From Sulfuricystis multivorans (GTDB lineage: Bacteria; Pseudomonadota; Gammaproteobacteria; Burkholderiales; Rhodocyclaceae): DNA of 64,000 nucleotides. The notes under the pieces were generated by a model. The model did not search any database, was not told the origin of the DNA, and was given only the letters and a program-made list of their open reading frames with translations. The stretch is taken from positions 1,054,001 through 1,118,000 of the forward strand of contig NZ_AP018718.1 in assembly GCF_003966565.1 (NCBI RefSeq), read 5' to 3'. Of this stretch, positions 46,725 through 56,083 are shown one piece after another. The position numbers and the translations under genes are program-made. The stretch's first letter is position 1. Every line of letters begins with the position of its first letter.

Positions 46725-47783
46725 TCACTTCGCAATGACGAACAAATCGCGGGCGGGCAGGCCGACGAAGCCGGCATCTCCCGGCTGCAAGTCGAACTTG
46801 CGCAGCACGCGGCTGCCGCAGCGCACTTCGAGCAGCGTGCCGGCCTCGGTGCGGAATTGCAGCAGTGCCGCCTCGCCGAGATCCACCACCGCCTCGAAAC
46901 GGCCGGCCAGTCGTGCTTCATCGGGGCGCGGCGGCGCTTCCGGTTCGCGCAGCGCGACATGTTCGGCGCGGATCGCCAACCACGCTTCTCCGCTCGCCTT
47001 TGCTCCGGCAACCTCCAGCACCCCGCCGAGCGACGGACATTCGGCCTTGCCTGGAGCAATGAGGCGTGCCGGAAAGAGGTTCTTGAGACCCAGGAAATGC
47101 GCCGCCGCGAGGCTTTGCGGGCGGCGATAGACGGTGGCCTTCTCGCCGCTTTGAGCAGGCATCCCGTCGATCAGCACGGTGATCTGGTCGGCGAGGAAAT
47201 AGGCCTCGGCGAGATCGTGGGTGACGAGCAGCACGGTCAAGGCGCGCTCGCGCTGCAGGTCCTTGACCAGCCACCACAGCTCGCGGCGCAGGCTCTCGTT
47301 CAATGCCGTGAAGGGCTCGTCCAGCAGCACCAGGCGTGGGTTGGCCACCAGCGCGCGCACCAGCGCGACGCGCTGGCGCTCACCGCCAGAGAGCGTCGCG
47401 ATGCGGCGGGAAAGCAGGTGGCCGATGCCGGTGATTTCGATGAGGCGCTCACACAGCGGCTGAAACTCGGCGCGGCGAAGACGGCACGCGCGGGCGCCGT
47501 AGAGCAGATTGTCGCGGACGGACAGATGCGGAAAAAGCCCCAGCTGCTGCGGCACATAACCCAGTCGACGGCGCTCGATCGGCCAATGCGTGATGTCCGC
47601 GCCGGCGAGTTCGATGCGACCAGCGGTCGGTGGCAGCGTGCCGAGGATCGCGGCGAGCAATGTGCTCTTGCCGGAGCCGGACGGCCCGAGCACTGCATGG
47701 CATTGGCCTTTTTCGATGGTGAGTGAGACGTCCTGGAGCCGGAACGTGCCGGCGGCGGCGCTCAAGTTCTCGATCTCAAGCAC
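46725..47783 (-). CDS. modC: Molybdate-type ABC transporter ATPase
   Basis: ATP-binding subunit of 352 aa. Walker A GPSGSGKSTLLAAIL, signature LSGGERQRVALVRAL, Walker B LVLLDEPFTALNE and H-loop VTHDLAEAYFLADQ. Residues about 240-352 form a TOBE/Mop-like regulatory domain (GRFEAVVDLGEAALLQFRTEAGTLLEVRC). The start is GTG, overlapping modB by 8 bases. Specificity for molybdate rather than tungstate or sulfate is inferred from the neighbouring binding protein and ModE-like gene. Confidence 0.88.
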   Translation of the reverse strand: MLEIENLSAAAGTFRLQDVSLTIEKGQCHAVLGPSGSGKSTLLAAILGTLPPTAGRIELAGADITHWPIERRRLGYVPQQLGLFPHLSVRDNLLYGARACRLRRAEFQPLCERLIEITGIGHLLSRRIATLSGGERQRVALVRALVANPRLVLLDEPFTALNESLRRELWWLVKDLQRERALTVLLVTHDLAEAYFLADQITVLIDGMPAQSGEKATVYRRPQSLAAAHFLGLKNLFPARLIAPGKAECPSLGGVLEVAGAKASGEAWLAIRAEHVALREPEAPPRPDEARLAGRFEAVVDLGEAALLQFRTEAGTLLEVRCGSRVLRKFDLQPGDAGFVGLPARDLFVIAK

Positions 47784-48558
47784 GAGCGCCTCCTGCCAGC
47801 AGCCGTCGGGCGACGAACAGGGCGGTCAGGCCGATCGTGACGAGGATCAGGATCAAGGCCACGGTACCTTCGATATCGGCGTTGGACAGGCGCATGAAGA
47901 TGGCGATCGGCAAGGTTTCGGTGCGCATCGCCATCGAGCCGGCGACCATCAGCGTCGCGCCGAATTCGCCCAGCGCCTTCGCCCAGGTGAGGATGAACGC
48001 GGCGATCAGGCCGTTCTTCGCCAATGGCAGTGTGACGGTGAAGAAGGCATGCCGGGTGGATGCGCCCAGCGTGCGGGCGACGGTCTCCAGTTCCACTGGC
48101 ACCTCGTCGAAGGCAGACTTGAGCATGCGCACCGCGAGTCCAAGGATCGTGACGAATTGCGCCAGCACGATGCCGGCGAAACCAAAGACGAAATAGACGG
48201 CGTGTTCCTGAATCCACTCGCCGACGGGATTGTTGAAGAAGATCAGGATGATCGCGCCCAAGGCGGCGGGGGAGACGATGATCGGGAATTCGAGCACCGT
48301 CTCGGCGGCCTCCCGACCGGGAAAACGGTAGCGCGACAGCGCATAGGCGGCAGGGATCGCCAGCAGCAGCGCGAGCGCCGTGGCGAGCGTGGCCGCCAAT
48401 AGCGACAACTGCACCGAAAACAGGGTGCGATCGGCAAGGAGCGTGGCGGCGAAGCGGCGGCCATCGAAAAACCAGGCGAGTGATGCGATCAACCCGGCAT
48501 AAAGCGCCAGCACCACGAGCGCGGCAATGATGCTGGCGCGCAAGCCGGATGGGCTCAC
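47776..48558 (-). CDS. modB: Molybdate-type ABC transporter permease
   Basis: Integral membrane permease of 260 aa with about five to six helices (ASIIAALVVLALYAGLIASLAWF; LLAATLATALALLLAIPAAYAL). The EAA loop is TLGASTRHAFFTVTLPLAKNGLIAAFILTWAKALGEFGATLMVAG, characteristic of ModB. Start GTG at 48558 overlaps the modA stop as GTGA. Confidence 0.9.
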   Translation of the reverse strand: MSPSGLRASIIAALVVLALYAGLIASLAWFFDGRRFAATLLADRTLFSVQLSLLAATLATALALLLAIPAAYALSRYRFPGREAAETVLEFPIIVSPAALGAIILIFFNNPVGEWIQEHAVYFVFGFAGIVLAQFVTILGLAVRMLKSAFDEVPVELETVARTLGASTRHAFFTVTLPLAKNGLIAAFILTWAKALGEFGATLMVAGSMAMRTETLPIAIFMRLSNADIEGTVALILILVTIGLTALFVARRLLAGGARA

Positions 48559-49436
48559 GGCTTGACGACCTTCTTCGGATCGACCGTGGTGCGCAGGTTG
48601 AGCCATTCCTGCGGCACCACGTATTCGCCGCCCACCGGCTTGACGGCGCCCAGCCACTTGAAGGCGGATTCCGGATCGGCAAAGTAGCTGTATTTGGCGT
48701 AGATCGCCTGCCCCTCGGGGCCGGTGACGAAGTCGATGAAGCGCTGGGCGAGCTCACGATTCTTGCTGAACTTGCTGATCGCGATCGGGATGTAGCCGAT
48801 GCGCTGGATTTGCGCCGCCGGTAGCTTGACGGTTTCGATGCGCTCCGGGTCCCAATATTGGAACACACGCCAGCCGATCACCGCGTCGGCGAGTTTGAGC
48901 GAAATCGCCGTGGCGGTCTGCTCGCAGGAGCCGGTGTAGTTCTTGATGTTCGCTTTGAGCTGCTCACGCTCGGCGTTAGTGAGTTCCTTCTCGAAGATTT
49001 CGACCGCGTAGGCGCCGATACATACCCCTTCCGGATTGGCGATGGCCACGCGCAAGCCCGGTTTGAGCAAGTCCTTGAGGCCCTGGATATGGTGGGGATT
49101 GCCTTTCTGCACGGTGATGGCCGGCACCGCATAGACGATGATCTTCTCCGTTTCCGGCAGCACGTAGCCCTCGCGCTTGGCGAGCTCCATGTAATCGGAA
49201 GAACCGGGGAAATAAAGATCGCCCTGCTTGGCAAGCTTCATCTGCGAGAGCACATAACCCGAGCCGCCGAACACCACGTCCACCTTGACACCGGTCTTCT
49301 TCTCGAAGGCTTTGGCGGCATCGGTGGTGGGCGGCACGGTGGCGGCGCCGGCGAAGATCAATAGGGATTCGGCGGCGAAAGCGCTCGCGGCAAAGGCCAT
49401 CAGCAGCGCCAAGAGCAGGGCGGACAAACGATTCAT
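48555..49436 (-). CDS. modA: Molybdate-type ABC transporter substrate-binding protein
   Basis: Periplasmic binding protein of 293 aa. Signal peptide MNRLSALLLALLMAFAASAFA. The mature start SLLIFAGAATVPPTTDAAKAFEKKTGVKVDVVFGGSGYVLSQMKLAKQGDLYFPGSSDYM carries the ModA pattern, with Ser residues positioned to bind an oxyanion. Family knowledge suggests molybdate or tungstate; the sequence alone cannot separate them. It is the first gene of modABC, behind a promoter carrying a ModE-like site. Confidence 0.9.
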   Translation of the reverse strand: MNRLSALLLALLMAFAASAFAAESLLIFAGAATVPPTTDAAKAFEKKTGVKVDVVFGGSGYVLSQMKLAKQGDLYFPGSSDYMELAKREGYVLPETEKIIVYAVPAITVQKGNPHHIQGLKDLLKPGLRVAIANPEGVCIGAYAVEIFEKELTNAEREQLKANIKNYTGSCEQTATAISLKLADAVIGWRVFQYWDPERIETVKLPAAQIQRIGYIPIAISKFSKNRELAQRFIDFVTGPEGQAIYAKYSYFADPESAFKWLGAVKPVGGEYVVPQEWLNLRTTVDPKKVVKP

Positions 49437-49471
49437 GACGATCTCCGAGAGGCTGATCAAAGACACGTCGA

Positions 49472-49513
49472 ATGCTACTGGTCGGCTCACGCTATGTCAA
49501 TGTTGAAATAACG
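49472..49513 (-). promoter_or_regulatory. modA promoter with overlapping ModE-like operator
   Basis: Read toward modA: CGTTAT-N12-ATAGCG (49490-49513), near-palindromic half-sites resembling ModE operators. Inside it, TTGACA (49495-49500) is a perfect -35 box, followed by a 17-bp spacer and TAGCAT (49472-49477). Binding at the operator would block the -35 box, so repression by a ModE-type protein is predicted. Confidence 0.65.
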
Positions 49514-49520
49514 TAAGGGA

Positions 49521-49540
49521 TGCCGTTCCGCCAGCGCCGA
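49521..49540 (+). repeat. Dispersed 20-bp motif, copy upstream of modA
   Basis: TGCCGTTCCGCCAGCGCCGA, followed by ATTTCG. It lies between the modA promoter and the end of the neighbouring gene of unknown function. Confidence 0.6.
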
Positions 49541-49554
49541 ATTTCGTTTGGCTG

Positions 49555-50718
49555 TCAGTCAGCTGGCCACTGCGTGGTGGCTATCCCCTCACCGAGGTCG
49601 GCCTCGATCAGCCGCCGGCGCACCTCGAAGAGTTGTTCGAGCAGTGCCGGCTCGGCTTGGGCATAGGCTTTTGCATCAGGCACCCGCTTGACGACCACGC
49701 CGAGCAGCTCGGTGATGGCATTGCCGATCGAGTTCTGGCTGATCGTGACGATCAAATCGCCACGGTCGTTGCGGTAGATGAGCTGCTTGAAGGCCGGCTG
49801 CCAGCGGATCGCATTGGCATAGCGGGCATCCTTGATGCAGCGCTCGCGCACCATCTTCGCGGTCTTCAGGAAGTCGTTGTCGAACAGCAGCTTGTCCTCG
49901 ACTAGCTCAGGGAAGTAGAGATCGCGCGGCGGCGGCGAATTGCGCGTGCTGACCTGACCGAAGAAGCTGCGATAGAAATCGAGGAAGCCTTTCAGCAGCG
50001 TGTCATAGTCGCGCCAGAACGCCACTTGCTTCAACGCCGCGGCGCCGCCCGGCACACCCCAGCTCGGCAGGCCCTGCGGATAGCCGGTCAGCTGAAGGCG
50101 GCATTCGCCTTTGTTGCAGGGTTTCAATACCTTGAAATCGAGCGCGTCGAAGAAGGCGCGATAGACCTCGCGCATGTGGGCCTGGAACAGCGAATGCTGG
50201 CCGCCGTCGGTCAGGTTCGGATTGTTCGGGTCTGCCAGAGGCGCCACTGCCAGCTGTTGCTTGTCGAAGACGATGAAATGGTTGTGCAGCATGCGGATCG
50301 ACGGCACGCCGGGCGAGGTGAGCGGCCAGGTGGCATCCAGGCTCGCCTCGCCGGCCAGGATGAGATGGCGCTCTGGGTCGGGATAGCGTTCCAGCATGAA
50401 GTCGATGATGATCTGGTTCATCCGGTTCCAGACGTTCTTGACCGCGTTGGGCACCTGGGTGCGGCGCACCGGCCGGCCGAGCGGATCGAGGATCTTCTGC
50501 GAGGTGTTGTAGATGATCGAGGTGTCGAACAGGTTGCTGTGGCCGAGCGCCTTGCGATACAGGAGCAGCTCTTCCGGGTTTTGCAGCAGGCCGTTGTTGT
50601 GCACCAGGTCGCCCAGGTTCTCGGCGCTGTTGAAGAATTCATTCGGCGCCATGCCTTCCGGCACTTCGAGGGGAATGGGACGGAAGGGGGTGACGATTTC
50701 GCGCGGACCGGTCTGCAT
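49555..50718 (-). CDS. Protein of unknown function
   Basis: 387-aa soluble protein that I do not recognise. No signal peptide or membrane helix is seen. Visible features: an N-terminal Pro-rich stretch (PFRPIPLEVPEGMAPNEFF), a central segment with MLHNHFIVFDKQQLAVAPL, a pair of Cys (KPCNKGECRLQLTGYPQG), and a well-structured C-terminal half (YANAIRWQPAFKQLIYRNDRGDLIVTISQNSIGNAITELLG). Codon use is like that of its neighbours. The ATG at 50718 has GGAGGAG 8 bases upstream; a further ATG at 50757 has none. It is divergent from the P-type ATPase gene. No function is proposed. Confidence 0.8.
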   Translation of the reverse strand: MQTGPREIVTPFRPIPLEVPEGMAPNEFFNSAENLGDLVHNNGLLQNPEELLLYRKALGHSNLFDTSIIYNTSQKILDPLGRPVRRTQVPNAVKNVWNRMNQIIIDFMLERYPDPERHLILAGEASLDATWPLTSPGVPSIRMLHNHFIVFDKQQLAVAPLADPNNPNLTDGGQHSLFQAHMREVYRAFFDALDFKVLKPCNKGECRLQLTGYPQGLPSWGVPGGAAALKQVAFWRDYDTLLKGFLDFYRSFFGQVSTRNSPPPRDLYFPELVEDKLLFDNDFLKTAKMVRERCIKDARYANAIRWQPAFKQLIYRNDRGDLIVTISQNSIGNAITELLGVVVKRVPDAKAYAQAEPALLEQLFEVRRRLIEADLGEGIATTQWPAD

Positions 50719-50793
50719 CGGCGATGCTCCTCCGAAGGCTTGGAAAGGAAGAATCATAGCCGCAAGCGGGTGCGGGGCCTATACTCGCCAGGC

Positions 50794-53268
50794 ATGGATG
50801 AATACTCGCGTCAACCCGGGCTTTCCAGTCGTGAGGCCAATGAGCGCCTGGCGCGCTTCGGCCCCAACCAGATCCGCCCGCATCGCGAGCGCGCGCTCTT
50901 CATCCGGTTCCTGATGCGCTTTCGCAATCCGCTCGTCCTCGTCCTGTTCGCGGCGAGCGTGGTTACCGCGCTGACGGGCGATGCGACGGGCGCCACCATC
51001 ATCGGCGCCATCGTGCTCTTGAGCGTCACGCTCGATTTCGTCCAGGAATACCGCGCCGGGCAGGCGGCCGAGCGCTTGTCGCAGCAGGTCGCGGTGACGG
51101 CGACGGTGCTGCGCGACGGCGCGCCGCGCGAAGTGCCGGTCGCCGAGATCGTTCCCGGCGACGTGGTGCGCCTTTCCGCCGGCGATCTGGTGCCAGCCGA
51201 CGGCCGCGTACTCGAGGCGCGCGACTTCTTCGTCAACCAGGCGCAGCTCACCGGCGAGCCTTACCCGGTGGAAAAGCGCGCCGTCGCGGGCGCGGAAGGC
51301 GGGACCGACGACGAAGGCGCGGTGTTCATGGGCAGCTCGGTGGTGAGCGGCGCGGCGACGGTCTTGATCGAGCGCACCGGTGCGGCGACGGAGCTCGGCA
51401 AGATCGCCGCAAGCCTCGCTCGGCAGCCGCCGCCCACCGCTTTCGAGCGCGGCACGCGCCACTTCGGCATGCTGATCATGCGGCTGACGATGCTTCTGGT
51501 GTTGTTCACGCTCTTGGTGAACCTCGCCTTCGCGCGGCCGCTTTTGGAATCCTTCCTGTTCGCGGTGGCGCTGGCGGTGGGGCTCACACCCGAGTTGTTG
51601 CCGATGGTCGTCTCGGTGACGCTCGCGCGTGGCGCGCAACGCATGGCGGCGCGGCAGGTGATCGTCAAGCGGCTGTCGGCGATCCAGGACATGGGCTCGA
51701 TGGACGTGTTGTGCACCGACAAGACCGGCACGCTCACCGAAGCGAAGATTCGTCTGGAACGTCACATCGATGCGGCGGGCCGGCCGAGCGGGCGGGTGCT
51801 GGAACTCGCCTATCTGAACAGCTTTTTCGAAAGCGGTCTGAAAAGCCCGCTCGACGAGGCGATTCTCGCGCATGGCGAGATCGACCTTGGCGGCTGGCGC
51901 AAGATCGACGAGGTGCCCTTCGATTTCGAGCGCCGCCGCGTCTCGGTGCTGGCGGAGAAAGACGGCCGCCGCATCCTCGCGGTGAAAGGCGCACCGGAAG
52001 ACATCCTCGCGCTCTCCACCGCCTATGAAACGGCCGACGGCGCGGCGCTGCCGCTCGATGAGGCCGCGCGCGAGCGCAGCGCGGCGCTCTTCGCATCGCT
52101 CGGCGACGAAGGCTTTCGCGCGCTCGGCATCGCCTGGCGCGAGGTGCCCCCGGATCATCCGCATGCCATCGTCACCGACGAGACGGAACTGACCTTCTCC
52201 GGCTTCGCGGCCTTTCTCGATCCGCCCAAGGCGAGCGCCGCAGCGGCGATCGCGCACCTGGCGGAAAGCGGTGTGGCGGTGAAGATCCTCACCGGCGACA
52301 ATGAGCGTGTCACGCGTCACGTCTGCACGACGCTCGCCATCCCCATCGCCGGCGTGCTCACCGGCCAGGAGATCGCGCAGCTCGACGATACGGCGCTCGC
52401 CGCGCGCGTCGACGAGGTCAATCTGTTCTGCCGGGTCACCCCGGCGCAGAAAAATCGCATCCTGCTCGCGCTCAAGCGCCGTGGCCACGCAGTCGGCTAT
52501 CTCGGCGACGGCATCAACGATGCGCCGTCGTTGCACACCGCCGATGTCGGCATCTCGGTCGATGGCGCGGTGGACGTGGCGCGCGAGGCCGCCGATCTCG
52601 TTTTGCTCGAACACGACCTCGACGTGCTCCATGACGGCATCCGCGAAGGGCGGCGCACTTTCGGCAACGTCATGAAATACATCATGATGGCCACCAGCTC
52701 CAACTTCGGCAACATGTTCAGCATGGCCGCGGCGACGCTGTTCCTGCCTTTCCTGCCGATGCTGCCGATGCAGATCCTGCTCAACAACCTGCTCTACGAC
52801 GTCTCGGAAATTCCGTTGCCGCTGGACAACGTCGACGCCGAGGACATGGCCCGTCCGCGGCGCTGGGACATGCGCTTCATCCGCGACTTCATGGTCACCA
52901 TCGGCCCCATCAGTTCGCTGTTCGACTTTCTCACCTTCTATCTGCTGCTGGCGCTGCTCGAAGCCAACGAGACGCTCTTCCGCACCGGCTGGTTCGTCGA
53001 ATCGATCGCCACCCAGGTGCTGGTGATCTTCGTCATCCGCACCCGGCGCAACCCGCTCAAGAGCCGCCCGCACCCCTGGCTTGCCGCCACCTCGCTTGCC
53101 GTGGTGGGCCTGGCGCTGCTGCTACCCTTAACGCCGCTGGCCGGCCTGCTGGGCTTCACTCCGCTGCCGCCGCTGTTCTTCCTGCTCTTGTTGGGCCTGC
53201 TGGTCACTTATCTCGGTTTGGTCGAAATGGTCAAGCGTGGTTTTTTTCGCCGTTACGATAGCGTCTGA
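50794..53268 (+). CDS. mgtA: MgtA-type magnesium-translocating P-type ATPase
   Basis: Inner-membrane P3B-type ATPase of 824 aa importing Mg2+. Order: N-terminal cation-ATPase domain (SREANERLARFGPNQI), actuator with TGEP (AQLTGEPYPVEK), M4 with LAVGLTPELLPMVVSV (PEL motif of MgtA), phosphorylation site DKTGTLT (D309), nucleotide-binding KGAPEDIL, hinge GDGINDAPSL, and C-terminal helices. It ends in VEMVKRGFFRRYDSV. No MgtA leader riboswitch or PhoPQ gene is seen. Substrate assignment is by family similarity. Confidence 0.92.
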   Translation: MDEYSRQPGLSSREANERLARFGPNQIRPHRERALFIRFLMRFRNPLVLVLFAASVVTALTGDATGATIIGAIVLLSVTLDFVQEYRAGQAAERLSQQVAVTATVLRDGAPREVPVAEIVPGDVVRLSAGDLVPADGRVLEARDFFVNQAQLTGEPYPVEKRAVAGAEGGTDDEGAVFMGSSVVSGAATVLIERTGAATELGKIAASLARQPPPTAFERGTRHFGMLIMRLTMLLVLFTLLVNLAFARPLLESFLFAVALAVGLTPELLPMVVSVTLARGAQRMAARQVIVKRLSAIQDMGSMDVLCTDKTGTLTEAKIRLERHIDAAGRPSGRVLELAYLNSFFESGLKSPLDEAILAHGEIDLGGWRKIDEVPFDFERRRVSVLAEKDGRRILAVKGAPEDILALSTAYETADGAALPLDEAARERSAALFASLGDEGFRALGIAWREVPPDHPHAIVTDETELTFSGFAAFLDPPKASAAAAIAHLAESGVAVKILTGDNERVTRHVCTTLAIPIAGVLTGQEIAQLDDTALAARVDEVNLFCRVTPAQKNRILLALKRRGHAVGYLGDGINDAPSLHTADVGISVDGAVDVAREAADLVLLEHDLDVLHDGIREGRRTFGNVMKYIMMATSSNFGNMFSMAAATLFLPFLPMLPMQILLNNLLYDVSEIPLPLDNVDAEDMARPRRWDMRFIRDFMVTIGPISSLFDFLTFYLLLALLEANETLFRTGWFVESIATQVLVIFVIRTRRNPLKSRPHPWLAATSLAVVGLALLLPLTPLAGLLGFTPLPPLFFLLLLGLLVTYLGLVEMVKRGFFRRYDSV

Positions 53269-53297
53269 ACACGCTTCGAGTGCGAAAATGTCGCCGG

Positions 53298-53317
53298 TGC
53301 CGTCCCACCAGCGCCGA
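53298..53317 (+). repeat. Dispersed 20-bp motif, copy between mgtA and araC-type gene
   Basis: TGCCGTCCCACCAGCGCCGA, followed by CTCATTTCG. It sits between the convergent ends of the two genes and ends one base before the regulator's stop codon. Confidence 0.6.
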
Positions 53318-53318
53318 C

Positions 53319-54149
53319 TCATTTCGTGATTTGCTGCCTGAGCCAATCGGAAGGCGCTATCCCGGTTTCCCGGATGAAGGCGCGCGACAGCGCCGGCTGA
53401 CTGCCGTAGCCAACCGTTTGCGCCACCGTCGCGAGCGGTTTGCCCTGGCGCAGCAGTCGTTGGGCAAGACCGATGCGGACTTGTGCCAGCAAGGCCGCCG
53501 GTGTAGCGCCGACGGTTTCCCGGAAATGACGTGCGAAGCTGCTGCGTGAAAGATTCGCCCGCGCCGCCATCGTTTCGAGCGTCCACGCTTCGCCCGGCGC
53601 ATCGAGCATCGCTGTCAGCGTTTTGCCCAGACGCGGGTGAGCCAGCCCGGTGAGCAGTCCGCGCGCAATCCAGCCTCGTTCGATGGCATGACGGACGATC
53701 TGGATCAGCACGACGTCGCAGAGCCGATCGAGCATCGCTTGGCGGCCGATGCCTTCCATGCGCGCTTGCGTGAAAAGCAGTTCCAGCGTCGGCGCAAGCC
53801 CCGGCGCACCATCGAGCGGGACGACGACGAGAGCAGGCAGTGCGCGAACGAGCGCGTTGTCCATGCCGGCGTCGTAACTGACACTGGCGCAGAGCACCTC
53901 GGCCGTCACCCCGCTGGGAACGTCGAGCCGGTGATCCAGCGGTCGCGGATAAAAGAGCAGGGCCGGTCCCTCGATGACCATCCGTTGTGCACCCATGATT
54001 CGCACGGTGCCGGCACGCACGACGTGCAGGTGTCCGACGCCCTCTGCGGCGTGAAAGGCGTGCAGACCGCACAGCGCCCCGGTATAGAAAGTGCGCGCAC
54101 GCAGGCCGGTGTGGTCCAGCAAGCGGGATAGGCCGTCCGAAGCATCCAT
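53319..54149 (-). CDS. AraC-family regulator with cupin-type sensor domain
   Basis: Transcription regulator of about 276 aa. The N-terminal part looks like a Cupin_6-type ligand domain (GALCGLHAFHAAEGVGHLHVVRAGTVRI; GPALLFYPRPLDHRLDVP). The C-terminal AraC domain has two helix-turn-helices (WTLETMAARANLSRSSFARHFRETVGATPAALLAQVRIGLAQRLL; VGYGSQPALSRAFIRETGIAPSDW). The start is uncertain: ATG 54149 is chosen; GTG 54179 and TTG 54194 are alternatives. It is divergent from the AhpD-like gene, its likely target. Confidence 0.88.
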   Translation of the reverse strand: MDASDGLSRLLDHTGLRARTFYTGALCGLHAFHAAEGVGHLHVVRAGTVRIMGAQRMVIEGPALLFYPRPLDHRLDVPSGVTAEVLCASVSYDAGMDNALVRALPALVVVPLDGAPGLAPTLELLFTQARMEGIGRQAMLDRLCDVVLIQIVRHAIERGWIARGLLTGLAHPRLGKTLTAMLDAPGEAWTLETMAARANLSRSSFARHFRETVGATPAALLAQVRIGLAQRLLRQGKPLATVAQTVGYGSQPALSRAFIRETGIAPSDWLRQQITK

Positions 54150-54260
54150 CTCCGATACGAAGGGTGATGAGATCGGCACGGATGATAATCGCAATCGCCA
54201 AGAGGCAACCTATTCTCGGTTCATCGCCGGCAGGCGCCGGCATTTCGAACGGAGGACAAC

Positions 54261-54827
54261 ATGAACCCGCATTTCGTCACCCAGACACTCAAACCCGTCA
54301 CGCTCGACACCGCCACCCCCGAGCAGAAGGCGGTGCTCGAAGCCGCGCAACAGGCGGTCGGCTTCATCCCCAACATGTATGCCAACATGGCGAACGTCCC
54401 CGGCGTGTTGTCCACCTACCTGCACGGCTATGCCGAGTTTCGCCAGAAGTCGGGATTTACGCCGGCCGAGCAGGAAGTGGTGTTCCTCGCCATCAGCCAG
54501 CACAACGGCTGCCGTTATTGCACCGCGGCGCACAGCATGCTGGCCGACAAGGTCTCGCGCGTGCCCGCCCCGGTATTGGCGGCGATCCGCGCCGGCGCGC
54601 CGATTCCGGATGCCAAATTGCAGGCCCTCTACGCCTATGCTCGGGAACTGGTGAAAACCGGCGGCAAGCCCAGTCAGGCGGTGGGCGCAGCCTTTCTCGC
54701 CGCCGGTTACACCGAGAAGCAGGCACTCGCGGTGGTGCTCGCCTGTGCGGTGAAAACGCTTTCGAACTACACCAATCACCTGTGCCAGACCGTGATCGAT
54801 GAGAAATTCGCCGCCTATCGGTTGTAA
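54261..54827 (+). CDS. AhpD-like carboxymuconolactone decarboxylase-family protein
   Basis: Alkylhydroperoxidase-type protein of 188 aa. The family signature is [16 protein letters not shown] with redox Cys C84 and C87 and H91. Such proteins reduce peroxides or act in thiol redox relay. GGAGG precedes the ATG. It lies 79 bases upstream of the bufferin operon in the same direction and might be expressed with it. Confidence 0.88.
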   Translation: MNPHFVTQTLKPVTLDTATPEQKAVLEAAQQAVGFIPNMYANMANVPGVLSTYLHGYAEFRQKSGFTPAEQEVVFLAISQHNGCRYCTAAHSMLADKVSRVPAPVLAAIRAGAPIPDAKLQALYAYARELVKTGGKPSQAVGAAFLAAGYTEKQALAVVLACAVKTLSNYTNHLCQTVIDEKFAAYRL

Positions 54828-54906
54828 GAAAACGGCCGTTGCTCCGACTAACGATCAGCAGGTGAGAAACCTGCCCCATTTCGCAACCCAACCGAAGGAG
54901 ACTCAA

Positions 54907-55209
54907 ATGAACAAGACCATGACCGCCGCATCCCTCGCCCTCGCCCTGGGCGCCGCCATGACCATCGCCGCCACGCCCGTCGCCGCGCAGGACAAGATGG
55001 CCGACATGGAGAAGTGCTACGGGGTCGCGCTGAAAGGCAAGAACGACTGCAAGGCCGGCGCCGGCACCACCTGCGCCGGCACCTCGGTGCGCGACCATCA
55101 GGGCAATGCCTGGTCGATGGTGCCGAAGGGCACCTGCGAGAAGACGCCGTCGAAGACCTCGCCGACCGGCTACGGCCAACTGCAGGCTTTCAAGGAAAAG
55201 AGCGCCTGA
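54907..55209 (+). CDS. bufA: Bufferin-type RiPP precursor (DUF2282)
   Basis: Precursor peptide of 100 aa. A Sec signal peptide ([27 protein letters not shown]) is followed by a core with exactly four Cys: C37 (EKCYGVA), C48 (KNDCKAGAG), C56 (TTCAGTS) and C77 (KGTCEK). This is the DUF2282/BufA1 pattern. In studied bufferins the central Cys residues are converted to thiooxazoles by an MNIO enzyme, and the exported peptide binds copper. GAAGGAG lies 7 bases before the ATG. Seven bases separate it from bufB. Confidence 0.92.
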   Translation: MNKTMTAASLALALGAAMTIAATPVAAQDKMADMEKCYGVALKGKNDCKAGAGTTCAGTSVRDHQGNAWSMVPKGTCEKTPSKTSPTGYGQLQAFKEKSA

Positions 55210-55216
55210 GTCCATC

Positions 55217-56083
55217 ATGACCACGACACTGTCTGCCCTGCCGAGGGCCGGCGGTGTCGGGTTGAAACCGGAACACTTCCGGACGATTCTCGACACGCGG
55301 CCCGCCATCGGCTTCTTCGAAATCCACGCCGAGAACTACATGGTGGCCGGTGGGCCGTTCCACCATCATCTCGAGCGCATCCGCGCCGACTATCCGCTGT
55401 CGATCCACGGCGTCGGGCTTTCCATCGGTGGCGAAGCGCCGCTGGATGAAGCGCATCTGGATCGTCTGGCGGCTTTGCTCGAGCGCTACCAGCCCGAAGC
55501 CTTCTCCGAGCATCTGGCCTGGTCGAGTCACGGCGGGACATTTTTCAACGATCTGCTGCCGGCGCCGTATCACGCCGGCACCCTGGCGCGCGTGTGCGAA
55601 CACATCGACCGCGTGCAGGAACGGCTCGGCCGCCGCATGCTGCTGGAGAATCCGGCGACCTATGTCGAATTCACCGCCTCGACGATGGCCGAGCCCGACT
55701 TCATTAGCGAAGTCGTCAGGCGTACCGGCTGCGGACTGCTGCTCGATGTCAATAACCTTTACGTCTCCTGCGTCAATCATCGCCGCAATGCCTCGGCCGA
55801 GCTGCGCGCCCTGCCGCTTTATGCCGTCGGTGAAATCCATCTCGCCGGCTTTGCCGAGGATGTCGATGCGGTGGGCGATCGCCTGCTGATCGACAGCCAC
55901 GGCGCCGCCGTGGCGGGCGATGTCTGGGATCTCTATGCCGAGGCGCTGGGCTACGTCGGCCCGATGGCGACGCTGATCGAGCGCGACAACGACATTCCCC
56001 CCCTGGCCGTGCTGCATGCCGAAGCGCGTCAAGCCGAAGCGATGATGGCGGCGCTCACGGCCGATGAAAGGCTGTGCGCATGA
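55217..56083 (+). CDS. bufB: MNIO-family (DUF692) bufferin-modifying enzyme
   Basis: Multinuclear non-heme iron oxidase of 288 aa with a TIM-barrel fold. Metal-ligand motifs are visible: [64 protein letters not shown] and DSHG. Enzymes of this family convert precursor Cys residues to heterocycles. It lies directly after the precursor gene and overlaps bufC as ATGA, the standard bufABC order. Confidence 0.93.
   Translation: MTTTLSALPRAGGVGLKPEHFRTILDTRPAIGFFEIHAENYMVAGGPFHHHLERIRADYPLSIHGVGLSIGGEAPLDEAHLDRLAALLERYQPEAFSEHLAWSSHGGTFFNDLLPAPYHAGTLARVCEHIDRVQERLGRRMLLENPATYVEFTASTMAEPDFISEVVRRTGCGLLLDVNNLYVSCVNHRRNASAELRALPLYAVGEIHLAGFAEDVDAVGDRLLIDSHGAAVAGDVWDLYAEALGYVGPMATLIERDNDIPPLAVLHAEARQAEAMMAALTADERLCA

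Noticed and set aside
50719-50793. Mg-sensing leader upstream of mgtA
   Set aside because: The gap to the divergent gene is only 75 bases and holds no leader peptide or riboswitch-like fold.
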